A DNA stretch of 64,000 nt from CAG-826 sp964583155 (lineage in GTDB: Bacteria > Bacillota_I > Bacilli_A > RFN20 > CAG-826), in contig CAZOUY010000002.1 of NCBI GenBank assembly GCA_964583155.1, positions 1 through 64,000 on the forward strand, in the 5' to 3' direction. Under the pieces are notes generated by a model. That model saw only the letters and a program-made list of their open reading frames with translations, was not told where the DNA came from and ran no database searches. Position 1 is the first letter of the stretch, and the number at the start of each line of letters is the position of its first letter. This document shows positions 16,148 to 24,997 of this stretch, piece by piece. The translations under genes were made by a program, and so were the position numbers.

Positions 16148-16660
16148 TTAGTTTTCCCTCCCTTTATAATACTTGCGTAGTTTTTGCATCGCTTTATAAT
16201 ATTTGGCTTGTATTACTCCCAAAGATTCATTCATGTCTTCGGCAATCTCGCGAAAGGTGAAATCATAAACGATATGCAATGTTGCGATATATGCTTCATC
16301 TTTATCAAGGGTCATCTCGAGAGTCAGGAGAACATCAGCGGTAGTGTCGGTTTCTTCAGTCATCGTATTATCATCATATGGATCTGAAGTACTTCTTTTT
16401 TGTTTTCGATAACGATCTATCGCGATTGATTTGGCCATTTTAGTAATATATTGCTTAAACTTTCCTTGGTCTTGATATGAGTCAATGGTTTCCATCAAAC
16501 GGACGAAGGTATCCTGCATTGCTTCCTCGGCTTCCTCCTTGTTTTTAAGAATAGTAAAAGCGATATAATAAACTAAGCGATTATATGAATTGTAAACATC
16601 ACGAAAAGATTGCTCTTTTCGATTTTTGAGTCCATTGATCAAGGATGTTTCGCGATTCAT
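16148..16660 (-). CDS. ECF-type RNA polymerase sigma factor
   Basis: A 170-residue sigma-70 family factor of the extracytoplasmic-function type. Region 2 is visible at 15-80 (YNSYNRLVYYIAFTILKN, then AMQDTFVRLM and YITKMAKSIAIDRYRK), and region 4 at 115-165 (TLHIVYDFTFREIAEDM, an HTH recognising the -35). No region 3, as expected. A short acidic linker separates the two. The next gene codes for an RsgI-like membrane protein, its presumed anti-sigma partner. GGAAGGA lies upstream of the ATG. A GAAAGG/CCTTTC hairpin sits at 16675-16692 in the leader and could affect translation. Confidence 0.93.
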   Translation of the reverse strand: MNRETSLINGLKNRKEQSFRDVYNSYNRLVYYIAFTILKNKEEAEEAMQDTFVRLMETIDSYQDQGKFKQYITKMAKSIAIDRYRKQKRSTSDPYDDNTMTEETDTTADVLLTLEMTLDKDEAYIATLHIVYDFTFREIAEDMNESLGVIQAKYYKAMQKLRKYYKGREN

Positions 16661-16900
16661 GGCAAGTCCTTCCCGAAAGGTTTTATCCTTTCACTAAACA
16701 TAACGTTTTAAAAACGCTATTTTATTTTAGAAATTTATTTTTTTTACAAGTTCATTACAAAAACTTGTGCAAACATTATAAAGCATATGATTAGGATTTG
16801 ACATTTTTTTCTTATTCTAATTGAAAAAATGGTCTTTTTCTTAACTTAATTGTGTGATAAACTGATTATACAAATAATAAAAAATTGAAGGGAAACAATT

Positions 16901-19669
16901 ATGAAAAAACGCAGTTTATTGTCGCGCCTTATGCTTTTGTCCTTTAGTCTTATCGGAGGACTGTTTTGTCATACCAAAAGTATCACTTCGGGTTTGGCGG
17001 CCACTGTTGATGAGTATTATACTACAGCGAATGGTATCAATATTACCGGGCAGTCAGGTAGTACTCTTCGTTCGAGTTTAACATCGATCACTACCACCTC
17101 TCATACTCATAATACATCCTATGATGATATTCGAGTTTACACCAAATATAGTGATGCCGATCCGAATATTTCCGGTAATATCATATTGTTTTATTGTCGG
17201 GGTAGCGTTTCTGGAGCATGGGATTCGGGCGTCACTTGGAATCGTGAACATGTTTGGCCCCAAAATTTATCCGGTGGTTTATATGGAACCTCGGGGGCCG
17301 GCTCTGATTTACATCACTTGCGGCCAACGGATACTAAAATCAACTCTACACGGAGCAATAGTCCCTATGGTGAAGTAGAGGATTTTACAGGCACCGTCAA
17401 AGAGATAACCTATAATAATGCCGCGACAGGCAACTATTATATAGGAACAACGGTCTTTGAACCACGCGATGACATCAAGGGCGATACCGCTCGTATTTTG
17501 ATGTATTTATATACTCGCTATTACACAACGGGCAAATTGGTTATCACCAACATTATAACTACTGCTAGCAAGACCGAAAGTGCAGCGTGGAGCTTACTTT
17601 TAAAATGGAATGCTATGGATCCGGTCGATGATTTGGAAATCGCCCGTAATGATTATATATATTCTTTGCAAGGCAATCGCAATCCTTTCATTGACCATGC
17701 GGAATTTGCTGATATGTGCTTTGATCCTTCTTATAGCGGAGAAGGAGCATTGGTTGATACTGGCGGAGGAAGCGGTGGTGACATCATCGATGTAACCGGT
17801 GTGAGCGTTTCGCCGACCACTCTTTCTTTAAAGGTTGGTGGCACCGGCACATTAAAAGCGACGGTTTCTCCAACAAATGCTACTAATAAGAGCGTGCAAT
17901 GGTCTAGTGCTAATTCAAGCATCGCCAAAGTTGACGCAAACGGACTAGTGACCGGTGTTTCTAAAGGTGAAACGACAATTACCGCTCAATCGGGTAATTA
18001 CACGGCAAGTGCGACGGTGACTATTGAAGAATCAACATCAGGCGGTGATGTTGATACCTATACTCAGGTTACCTCTATCAGCCAAATCGACGCTTCACAA
18101 ACTTATGTGTTAGGGAATTCTAGCGGTTACCATTCTAGCGGAACTTCAAGCTGGGGGAAAGTGTCGACAATAGATACCTTAACGCCATTATCTTATACGC
18201 TTTCAGTGGTTGATGCAGCTAATAGTACATTTAGGGCCTCCACCATTGTCAATGGTAGTACCTATTATTTAACGGTTCCTACGAGCAATACCTTTACAAT
18301 GACAACCTCGGCAACCGATGATACCATCATAAAACTAGGTAGCGATGGACAAATATGCAACGCTACGACAACCACCAGATTTTTGCGTCTCAATGGAACA
18401 AACGGTATTAGATCCTATGCTTCGGCGACAGGAACAATTGTTTATTTTTATCAGGTTCCATCGACGGGGAACAATACCGATCAAGAAAAGGCCGAGGCCT
18501 TCATTGCACGTTTGGATGAATTGACTGGAATAGTAACCTTGGCGGATGAAGCAACTATTCAATCGATTGAAAATGACTATGCCAATTTGACTTCATCAGT
18601 GAAAACGATCGTCGATGATTTAGGCTATGCCGAGAAACTGGCGGAATTGAAGGCGGAACTATTGGCTTTACATCAGCAAAATGCGGATGTGGTTATCCGG
18701 GCTATTGATTCTTTGCCGGATCCTGATCTTCTGACCTCCGCTAACTATACATCCTATCAAACGGCGATTAATGATGCTAAAACGACTTATGACGATTTAA
18801 ATGATGCGGAGAAACAGCTGGTGACCAATTATGCGAAATTGGAAAATCTTTTAAATAAAATCGTTGCGCTCAATCCCGATCCGGTTTTAGTTACTGATAC
18901 GACCTTTAATAATGGCGCTACTTTACCAGAGGGCTGGGAAGGTAATGGCAATGTGGCCTTTGCAACGACATGTATGGCTTTAAAGGTTCAAGGCAATTAT
19001 TTGCTTTATCATTTAGAAGGCAGCAATATCGCTTCGGTAACAGTGCAAATCTATTCGGTTACCAATTCTACTTCAGCAATTAATGAGGTCACTGTTTATG
19101 GATTAGATGGAAGTGGAGCATCTTTAAGCCAACAATCCTTTAATCCATATTCGACTAGCGCTACTAATGCAGCGGCCGTTAAAAACGCTTGTAGTGAAGC
19201 GAATTCAAAAACGGTTACGTTACAAGGTAACATCAGCGATGTCAAGATTGAATTAACGACTCGTAATGCCAATTGGGTTGTGTATCAGGTCAAGATTTCT
19301 TGTGTCTATGCGGCCACCAGCGCTTTAGATGATTTGATTGCTAAAATGAATGCGTTGAATACTTGCGACGATTACAATCAAGCAGCGGCATTAAGAGAAC
19401 AATATAACTCTTTGAGCGACGAAGAAAAAGCTATTTTTGATGCTACCATTTGCTCAGAGGATAGTAACTGTACGATGGCGCAAAAGCTGGCCTATATGGA
19501 ATATCTAATGAATTTAAATAGTGGCGTTTCCGCGCCTTCCAATAATAAATATGTCCTAAAGAGCAAAGACGTTGACAATTTATTATTTATCTTATTATTT
19601 GGCGGTCTGAGTGTCTTATTGGTTTATTCTATTGTTTCTATAAAGAAAAGAAGAAAATCTTGTGAATAA
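16901..19669 (+). CDS. Secreted endonuclease I family protein with Ig-like domain
   Basis: A 922-residue cell-surface protein: signal peptide (1-35), endonuclease I-type nuclease domain (about 40-290) with NREHVWPQN and DLHHLRPTD carrying the catalytic His residues, a Big_2 Ig-like domain (about 298-375; SVSPTTLSLKVGG), further beta-rich and helical regions, a C-terminal transmembrane helix (about 895-912) and a short basic tail. No LPXTG motif. It probably cuts extracellular DNA for nutrient or phosphate use, or biofilm turnover. A paralogue with the same plan lies at 35448-37667. It has its own terminator. Divergently transcribed from the ECF operon, which raises the possibility, untested, that the sigma factor controls it. 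Confidence 0.88.
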   Translation: MKKRSLLSRLMLLSFSLIGGLFCHTKSITSGLAATVDEYYTTANGINITGQSGSTLRSSLTSITTTSHTHNTSYDDIRVYTKYSDADPNISGNIILFYCRGSVSGAWDSGVTWNREHVWPQNLSGGLYGTSGAGSDLHHLRPTDTKINSTRSNSPYGEVEDFTGTVKEITYNNAATGNYYIGTTVFEPRDDIKGDTARILMYLYTRYYTTGKLVITNIITTASKTESAAWSLLLKWNAMDPVDDLEIARNDYIYSLQGNRNPFIDHAEFADMCFDPSYSGEGALVDTGGGSGGDIIDVTGVSVSPTTLSLKVGGTGTLKATVSPTNATNKSVQWSSANSSIAKVDANGLVTGVSKGETTITAQSGNYTASATVTIEESTSGGDVDTYTQVTSISQIDASQTYVLGNSSGYHSSGTSSWGKVSTIDTLTPLSYTLSVVDAANSTFRASTIVNGSTYYLTVPTSNTFTMTTSATDDTIIKLGSDGQICNATTTTRFLRLNGTNGIRSYASATGTIVYFYQVPSTGNNTDQEKAEAFIARLDELTGIVTLADEATIQSIENDYANLTSSVKTIVDDLGYAEKLAELKAELLALHQQNADVVIRAIDSLPDPDLLTSANYTSYQTAINDAKTTYDDLNDAEKQLVTNYAKLENLLNKIVALNPDPVLVTDTTFNNGATLPEGWEGNGNVAFATTCMALKVQGNYLLYHLEGSNIASVTVQIYSVTNSTSAINEVTVYGLDGSGASLSQQSFNPYSTSATNAAAVKNACSEANSKTVTLQGNISDVKIELTTRNANWVVYQVKISCVYAATSALDDLIAKMNALNTCDDYNQAAALREQYNSLSDEEKAIFDATICSEDSNCTMAQKLAYMEYLMNLNSGVSAPSNNKYVLKSKDVDNLLFILLFGGLSVLLVYSIVSIKKRRKSCE

Positions 19670-19676
19670 TTGATCG

Positions 19677-19715
19677 AAAAGCTATTGGAAAATGATCTTT
19701 CTGATAGCTTTTTCT
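19677..19715 (+). terminator. Terminator of the Ig-domain nuclease gene
   Basis: AAAAGCTAT (19677-19685) pairs perfectly with ATAGCTTTT (19704-19712), followed by T-rich sequence. Confidence 0.85.
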
Positions 19716-19785
19716 TTTCTCTTTTGCAGCATATTTTAGGAGATTTCGGCCATAAAAAAACGAAAATTTCGCAAGAAAAAAATGC

Positions 19786-19877
19786 TTGATTTTTTGAAAG
19801 CAAATCATTTAGAATACTTGTGATGACAATGTGTTGCTAAAAGCGTAAATCCAATTGGAGGATTTGCGCTTTTTTTG
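19786..19877 (+). promoter_or_regulatory. MATE-gene leader: promoter, 5-codon micro-ORF and terminator
   Basis: TTGATT (19786-19791), an 18-base spacer and TAGAAT (19810-19815) predict a start near 19822. Right there a micro-ORF, M-T-M-C-C-stop (19823-19840), begins with almost no leader. Two bases after its stop a strong terminator starts: AGCGTAAATCC (19842-19852), 7-base loop, GGATTTGCGCT (19860-19870), then T7. A ribosome paused on the micro-ORF would cover the left arm and prevent termination. This is the layout of ribosome-mediated attenuators ahead of antibiotic-resistance and efflux genes. The mechanism is inferred; promoter, frame and hairpin are seen. Confidence 0.6.
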
Positions 19878-19894
19878 CATCAATAGGAGGAAAT

Positions 19895-21301
19895 ATGGAA
19901 ACTTTAGAAATCACAAATCAAAAAGAAAACAAAATGGGAATTGTCCCTATCAAAAAGCTGATTTGGAAAATGGGTATTCCGATGATTATATCGATGGTTT
20001 TACAGGCTATTTACAATATTGTGGATACGGCCTTTGTTATTAATATGGGCGATAACGGAGTTCAAGGTAATTTGGCATTGACCTATGCTTTTCCTATTCA
20101 GCTTTTAATGATCGCTATTGGCGTTGGGACTGGAGTCGGCATTAACACATGCTTATCCAAGTCTTTAGGTGAGAAGAAGCAAGAAGAGGCCAATAAAATT
20201 GTCGGTAATGGCATCTTTTTGGGAATATGCATATATATCGTATTTTTATTGTTCGGAATTTTTGGCGCGAAATGGTTCATTGGCTTTCAGGCTAATGGAG
20301 ATAGTGTCGTCACTAAAATGGGGACAGATTATCTCATGATCTGTTGCTGCTTATCCTTTGGCTCGATCGGCTTTACAATCTATGAGCGCTTTTTGCAAAG
20401 CAGTGGAAAAACGCTATATTCTACCATTGCTCAAATAGCCGGGGCTGTGGCTAATATCGTTCTAGATTATGTCTTTATTTATCCCTTACAAATGGGAATT
20501 ACCGGAGCAGCCTATGCGACGGTCATCGGTCAAGTTTTATCGTTAGCGTTAGCCATGTTTTTCCATTATTCGAAAAATAAAGAAATCGGTAATCATGTGA
20601 AATATATTATTCCGGAATGGAAAATCATCAAACGAATTTATCACGTTGGCATATCCGCGGCCTTAATGCAAGGAATGCTCTCGCTGATGATGCTCGGCGT
20701 TAATTTGATTCTAGGTCAGGCCGGAGATAATTCAAGCTTATTGCAAGGCAGCTTCGGAATTTATTATAAAATAATGCAATTCGCCCTTTTTGCTTGCTTT
20801 GGCTTATCTAATACGATTATCTCGATTATGTCGTATAACTATGGAATGAAGAACAAAAAACGCACCATCGAATGCCTGAAATATGGGATAATCGATTCGC
20901 TTTTGGTGGCGCTATTTATTACGATTCTTTTTGAATGCTTAGCGAATCCCATAGCGACTTTATTTGGAATGGCTAGCGGCGTTAGTGGAGCAGAAATTAC
21001 CAAGGTGGTGGTCATGGCCATTAGAATCGCCAGTATCGGCTATGTATTTATGGGAATATCATTGGCGATTCAAGGCGTTTTACAAGCCTTTAGATATGCG
21101 GTTTCGCCACTTATCATCTCTTTTTTAAGATTGGTTTTATTTGTTTTTCCCTTAGTATGGGCCTTTATGCTATTGGATAATGCAACGGCTATGATTTGGT
21201 GGGCGTTTCCGATTGCGGAGTGCTTAACAGCCATAATTGCCTTATTTATCGTGAAACGTGTTTTTGTTAAGAAAATCAAAAACAACGAGGCTCTTATTTA
21301 A
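19895..21301 (+). CDS. MATE-family multidrug efflux transporter
   Basis: A 468-residue membrane protein with about 12 hydrophobic helices and two similar halves, typical of MATE proton- or sodium-coupled drug exporters. Characteristic are the N-terminal PMIISMVLQAIYNIVDTAFV segment, with its conserved Asp, and the matching second-half region around 240-290. ATAGGAGGA precedes the ATG. It is a single-gene unit with its own terminator, located behind a leader that contains a micro-ORF and a terminator hairpin, so expression is probably induced only when the leader terminator is bypassed. Substrate unknown; translation-blocking drugs would fit the leader design. Confidence 0.9.
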   Translation: METLEITNQKENKMGIVPIKKLIWKMGIPMIISMVLQAIYNIVDTAFVINMGDNGVQGNLALTYAFPIQLLMIAIGVGTGVGINTCLSKSLGEKKQEEANKIVGNGIFLGICIYIVFLLFGIFGAKWFIGFQANGDSVVTKMGTDYLMICCCLSFGSIGFTIYERFLQSSGKTLYSTIAQIAGAVANIVLDYVFIYPLQMGITGAAYATVIGQVLSLALAMFFHYSKNKEIGNHVKYIIPEWKIIKRIYHVGISAALMQGMLSLMMLGVNLILGQAGDNSSLLQGSFGIYYKIMQFALFACFGLSNTIISIMSYNYGMKNKKRTIECLKYGIIDSLLVALFITILFECLANPIATLFGMASGVSGAEITKVVVMAIRIASIGYVFMGISLAIQGVLQAFRYAVSPLIISFLRLVLFVFPLVWAFMLLDNATAMIWWAFPIAECLTAIIALFIVKRVFVKKIKNNEALI

Positions 21302-21308
21302 ATTAAAT

Positions 21309-21339
21309 GCGGCTTAATTAAATATTAGGTCGCTTTTTT
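21309..21339 (+). terminator. Terminator of the MATE gene
   Basis: GCGGCTTAAT (21309-21318) pairs with ATTAGGTCGC (21324-21333) including two G-U pairs, then T6. Confidence 0.75.
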
Positions 21340-21374
21340 ATTGCTTATGTATAGCAAAGAAAAGTGTCAAATAA

Positions 21375-21433
21375 TGTCAAATTATAAATAATATTTATAA
21401 ATAGTTGACAAAGCGTTTTATTAATAATACAAT
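21375..21433 (+). promoter_or_regulatory. rex operon promoter with large palindrome
   Basis: TTGACA (21405-21410), a 17-base spacer and TACAAT (21428-21433) give a near-consensus promoter. Immediately upstream lies a perfect 19-bp palindrome, TTATAAATA-A-TATTTATAA (21382-21400), itself framed by TGTCAA (21375) and TTGACA (21405). The palindrome is well placed for a regulator, possibly Rex itself, though it does not fit the common Rex consensus TTGTGA-N6-TCACAA. Confidence 0.6.
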
Positions 21434-21436
21434 TAA

Positions 21437-21456
21437 TTCGGTAAAAAAATACCGAA
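21437..21456 (+). promoter_or_regulatory. 5' hairpin in the rex leader
   Basis: TTCGGTA (21437-21443) and TACCGAA (21450-21456) form a 7-bp stem with an A6 loop, at the predicted 5' end of the mRNA and four bases before the GGAG of rex. It has no T-run and so is not a terminator; it may protect the mRNA end or tune rex translation. Confidence 0.5.
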
Positions 21457-21468
21457 AGGAGTGAAATA

Positions 21469-22116
21469 GTGCTGAATAGCGTATCAATCAAGCAGCTACA
21501 ACGTTATCCGGTATATTTGAAATATCTGATTTCGATGCGAGAAGCAGGAGTTACCACTATTGCCAGTTCGCACATTGCCCGTGCTTTGAAGTTTTCCGAA
21601 GAGCAGGTGCGAAAGGATTTGCAAGTAGCGACGTCAGCGCGGGGAATACCCAACAAAGGTCGCGATATCAATTGCTTAATTCGCGATATTGAAGATTTTT
21701 TAGGATATCACAACAATCGCGATGCTATTATTATAGGGGTTGGCCATTTAGGCGCGGCATTCATGAACTATGAAGGCTTTGCCGAATTTGGTTTAAATAT
21801 CCTAGCGGGATTCGATGTCGATGAGCAGAAAATCGATCACGAAATCAACGGCAAAAAAATCTTTTCGATGGCGAAATTGGAAAATTTAATTCAGCGTTTG
21901 AATGTTCATTTGGCAATATTAACCACTCCCGCGGATGTCTCGCAAGAGGTGGCGAAAAGATTGGAACAAGCGGGGATTCAAGCGATATGGAATTTCTCGC
22001 CCGTCAGTTTGAATGTCGGCGAAAATGTTGTTGTTGAAAATGTCAATTTGGCATCGTCCTTAGCGGTGCTATCTCATAAATTACAGGAAAAATTAGGAGG
22101 AATGGATAATGAGTGA
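21469..22116 (+). CDS. rex: Redox-sensing transcriptional repressor Rex
   Basis: A 215-residue Rex protein, the NADH/NAD+ sensor that represses fermentation genes when NADH is low. An N-terminal winged helix (about 1-75; ASSHIARALKFSEEQVRKDL) is followed by a Rossmann domain with GVGHLGAAF (about 86-94) that binds the dinucleotide. The start codon is GTG, preceded by GAAAGGAGTG. The gene overlaps adhE by eight bases and is the first gene of an operon of fermentation and hydrogenase genes, so Rex very probably controls its own operon. Length is normal for the family. Confidence 0.96.
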   Translation: MLNSVSIKQLQRYPVYLKYLISMREAGVTTIASSHIARALKFSEEQVRKDLQVATSARGIPNKGRDINCLIRDIEDFLGYHNNRDAIIIGVGHLGAAFMNYEGFAEFGLNILAGFDVDEQKIDHEINGKKIFSMAKLENLIQRLNVHLAILTTPADVSQEVAKRLEQAGIQAIWNFSPVSLNVGENVVVENVNLASSLAVLSHKLQEKLGGMDNE

Positions 22117-24724
22117 GAAAATTGTGAGTGTGGAAGCGTTTGAAGAAGTTGAACAATTAGTCGCAAACGCTCAAGAAGCTTTAAAAGAATTTTTAGAATT
22201 AGATCAAGATCAAATTGATTATATTGTGGCTAAATGCTCGGTAGCGGGCTTGGATCATCACGGAACATTAGCTAAAAGCGCTATCGAAGAGACCAAAAGA
22301 GGCGTCTTTGAAGATAAGGCCACCAAAAATTTATTTGCTTGTGAATATGTTGTCAATAATATGCGACATTTAAAAACCGTCGGTGTTATTTCAGAGGATC
22401 CAGTAACTGGAATTACCGAAATCGCCGATCCGGTCGGCGTAGTCGCCGGTATTACTCCGGTTACCAATCCGACAAGCACGGTTATTTTTAAATCACTAAT
22501 CTGTTTAAAAACCCGGAACCCCATCATTTTTGCCTTCCATCCTTCGGCGCAAAAATGCTCTAAAGAGGCCGCTCAAGTCATTTATGACGCTGCCGTGAAA
22601 GCCGGAGCCCCCAAAAATTGTATTCAATGGATTGAACATCCATCGATGGATGCGACGACCTCGCTTATGAGCCATACCGGTGTTGCGACCATCTTAGCTA
22701 CCGGTGGTAATGCCATGGTGAAGGCCGCTTATAGCTGCGGTAAACCGGCTATGGGTGTTGGTGCCGGAAATGTTCCTGCATATATTCATAAGTCCGCTGA
22801 TGTTGAGCAAGCGGTCAATGATATCGTTCTATCCAAAGCTTTCGATAATGGAATGATTTGTGCTTCTGAGCAAGCCGCCATCATCGATAAGGAAGTTTAT
22901 AAGGAAGCTAAAGAATTATTTATACGTTTTAAAACCTATTTTGTAAATAAAGAAGAAAAAGCTAAGCTATCTAAATTCATGTTCGGCTTTACGACGAATG
23001 AAGAAAATGTTGAGGCCGCGAAATTAAATCCGAATGTGGTAGGAAAATCCGCTCATTGGATTGCCCATGAGGCGGGATTTGAAGTACCGGAGGATACTTC
23101 GATTTTAGCGGTTGAATGTGATTTTGTCGGCCCTAAAGAACCGATGACGAGAGAGAAATTATCACCTGTTTTAGCCATTTTAAAAGCCAAAGACACGGAG
23201 GATGGCTTCACCTTAGCGGAACAAATGGTGTGTTTCAATGGTTTAGGGCATAGCGCCGCCATCCACTGCAAGGAACAAGCAATGGCCGATGAATTTGGGG
23301 CACGTGTCAAAGCGATGCGTATTATTTGGAATTCACCATCAACCTTTGGTGGTATTGGAAATGTCTACAACTCCTTCTTACCATCTATGACCTTAGGCTG
23401 TGGTAGCTATGGCCGGAACTCCATCGGTGGTAATGTAAGTGCAATTAATCTATTAAATATCAAGAAAGTAGGTAAAAGAAGAAATACTATGCAATGGTTT
23501 AAAGTCCCAAGTAAGATCTATTTTGAAAGAAATTCGATTCAATATTTACAAACCTGCCGCGATGTTAATAAGGTGTTTATTGTAACCGATCGCTCCATGG
23601 TTGATTTTGGATTTGTGAATAAGATTACCGAGCAATTGAACTTACGGAGAAATAAAGTACAGGTGCAGTTATTCTGCGATGTTGAACCGGATCCGGATAT
23701 TGAAACCGTCAAACGCGGTATTCGCTTAATGGAGGCCTTCGGACCAGATACCATTATTGCTTTAGGTGGTGGTTCACCTATGGACGCCGCCAAAGGAATG
23801 TGGCTTTTCTATGAACATCCCGAAGTCAATTTCGATGACTTAAAGCAAAAATTTATGGATATCAGAAAGAGAGCCTTTAAATATCCTGAGTTGGGTCGTA
23901 AATCGAAATTAATTTGTATTCCGACCACTTCCGGTACCGGTAGTGAAGTTACTCCATTCGCGGTTATTTCCGATAAGGCAAACAATAAAAAATATCCTTT
24001 AGCGGACTATTCCTTGACACCAACTGTCGCGATTGTTGATGCTGAATTTACCACCAATTTACCTCCACGTCCGACCGCTATGACTGGTATGGATGTCTTA
24101 ACTCACGCTATCGAAGCCTATGTTTCGGTATTGGCGAGCGATTATACCGATGGTTTAGCCTTACAAGCGATTAAGATGGTCTTTGAATACTTACCTCGTG
24201 CAGTTAAAGATGGAAAGCATGATTTGGAGGCTCGTGAAAAAATGCATAATGCGGCGACGATTGCCGGTATGGCCTTTGCCAATGCTTTCTTGGGTATGAC
24301 CCACTCTTTGGCCCATAAAGTCGGAGCGGAATTCCACGCTGTTCACGGTTATGCTTGTGCTGTCTTATTGCCACATGTTATCCGTTATAACGGACAAGTA
24401 CCGACCAAATTGTCTGTTTGGCCGAAATATAACCACTATTGCGCTGATAAAAAATATCAGGATATCGCCAAGCTTCTTGGCTTAAAGGCCAAAACTCCGG
24501 AAGAGGGCGTTGAGTCTTTAGCCAGTGCAGTGACAGCCTTAACTAAAGAAATAGGCTTAGATCCTAACTTTGCGGCCATGGGCATTAGTGAAGAGCAATG
24601 GAATGAAAAGCTCGACACGATCGCTGTCTTAGCTTACGAAGATCAATGCTCACCGGCGAACCCTCGTTTACCGCTCGTTGAAGATATGAAAGAAATTTTA
24701 AGAAAGGCATATAAAGGTAATTAA
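22109..24724 (+). CDS. adhE: Bifunctional acetaldehyde-CoA/alcohol dehydrogenase
   Basis: An 871-residue fusion enzyme that reduces acetyl-CoA to acetaldehyde and then to ethanol with two NADH. The N-terminal aldehyde dehydrogenase part (about 1-440) has the catalytic Cys in NGMICASEQ (near 250) and the VTNPTSTV motif. The C-terminal iron-dependent alcohol dehydrogenase part (about 460-871) has GGGSPMDAAK for NADH and His ligands in HSLAHKVGAEFHAVHG. It forms spirosome filaments in other bacteria. Directly coupled to rex by overlap, it is the classic Rex target for NADH disposal during fermentation. Confidence 0.97.
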   Translation: MSEKIVSVEAFEEVEQLVANAQEALKEFLELDQDQIDYIVAKCSVAGLDHHGTLAKSAIEETKRGVFEDKATKNLFACEYVVNNMRHLKTVGVISEDPVTGITEIADPVGVVAGITPVTNPTSTVIFKSLICLKTRNPIIFAFHPSAQKCSKEAAQVIYDAAVKAGAPKNCIQWIEHPSMDATTSLMSHTGVATILATGGNAMVKAAYSCGKPAMGVGAGNVPAYIHKSADVEQAVNDIVLSKAFDNGMICASEQAAIIDKEVYKEAKELFIRFKTYFVNKEEKAKLSKFMFGFTTNEENVEAAKLNPNVVGKSAHWIAHEAGFEVPEDTSILAVECDFVGPKEPMTREKLSPVLAILKAKDTEDGFTLAEQMVCFNGLGHSAAIHCKEQAMADEFGARVKAMRIIWNSPSTFGGIGNVYNSFLPSMTLGCGSYGRNSIGGNVSAINLLNIKKVGKRRNTMQWFKVPSKIYFERNSIQYLQTCRDVNKVFIVTDRSMVDFGFVNKITEQLNLRRNKVQVQLFCDVEPDPDIETVKRGIRLMEAFGPDTIIALGGGSPMDAAKGMWLFYEHPEVNFDDLKQKFMDIRKRAFKYPELGRKSKLICIPTTSGTGSEVTPFAVISDKANNKKYPLADYSLTPTVAIVDAEFTTNLPPRPTAMTGMDVLTHAIEAYVSVLASDYTDGLALQAIKMVFEYLPRAVKDGKHDLEAREKMHNAATIAGMAFANAFLGMTHSLAHKVGAEFHAVHGYACAVLLPHVIRYNGQVPTKLSVWPKYNHYCADKKYQDIAKLLGLKAKTPEEGVESLASAVTALTKEIGLDPNFAAMGISEEQWNEKLDTIAVLAYEDQCSPANPRLPLVEDMKEILRKAYKGN

Positions 24725-24726
24725 TC

Positions 24727-24972
24727 ATGACAGTATTAGTTTGTGTTGGCTCTTCATGCCATTTAAAAGGAAGCTATGAAATTATTGAATTGATGAAAGC
24801 AGCCATTCAAGAACATAATTTAGCTGATAAAGTAACTCTCAAGGCCACATTTTGCTTAGGCAAATGTGGCATTGCGGGAGTGTCGATTAAAGTCGATAAC
24901 GAGATTATTACAGGCGTAACTCCCGAGAATTTCGAAGATATTTTCGCCAAACATATCTTAAATAATTTATAA
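24727..24972 (+). CDS. Thioredoxin-like [2Fe-2S] ferredoxin
   Basis: An 81-residue thioredoxin-like 2Fe-2S protein, similar to the C-terminal domain of NuoE/HydC. The four cluster ligands are visible as Cys6-x4-Cys11 and Cys43-x3-Cys47 (FCLGKCG). It begins two bases after the adhE stop and lies before two [FeFe]-hydrogenase-type genes, so it probably shuttles electrons to or from one of them. In related operons a similar small protein or a NuoE-like subunit occupies this slot. Confidence 0.9.
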   Translation: MTVLVCVGSSCHLKGSYEIIELMKAAIQEHNLADKVTLKATFCLGKCGIAGVSIKVDNEIITGVTPENFEDIFAKHILNNL

Positions 24973-24997
24973 AATACATTATGAAGGAGGATGACCA

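Noticed and set aside
21382..21400. Standard Rex operator
   Set aside because: The palindrome lacks the TTGTGA/TCACAA core; listed only as an unassigned palindrome.
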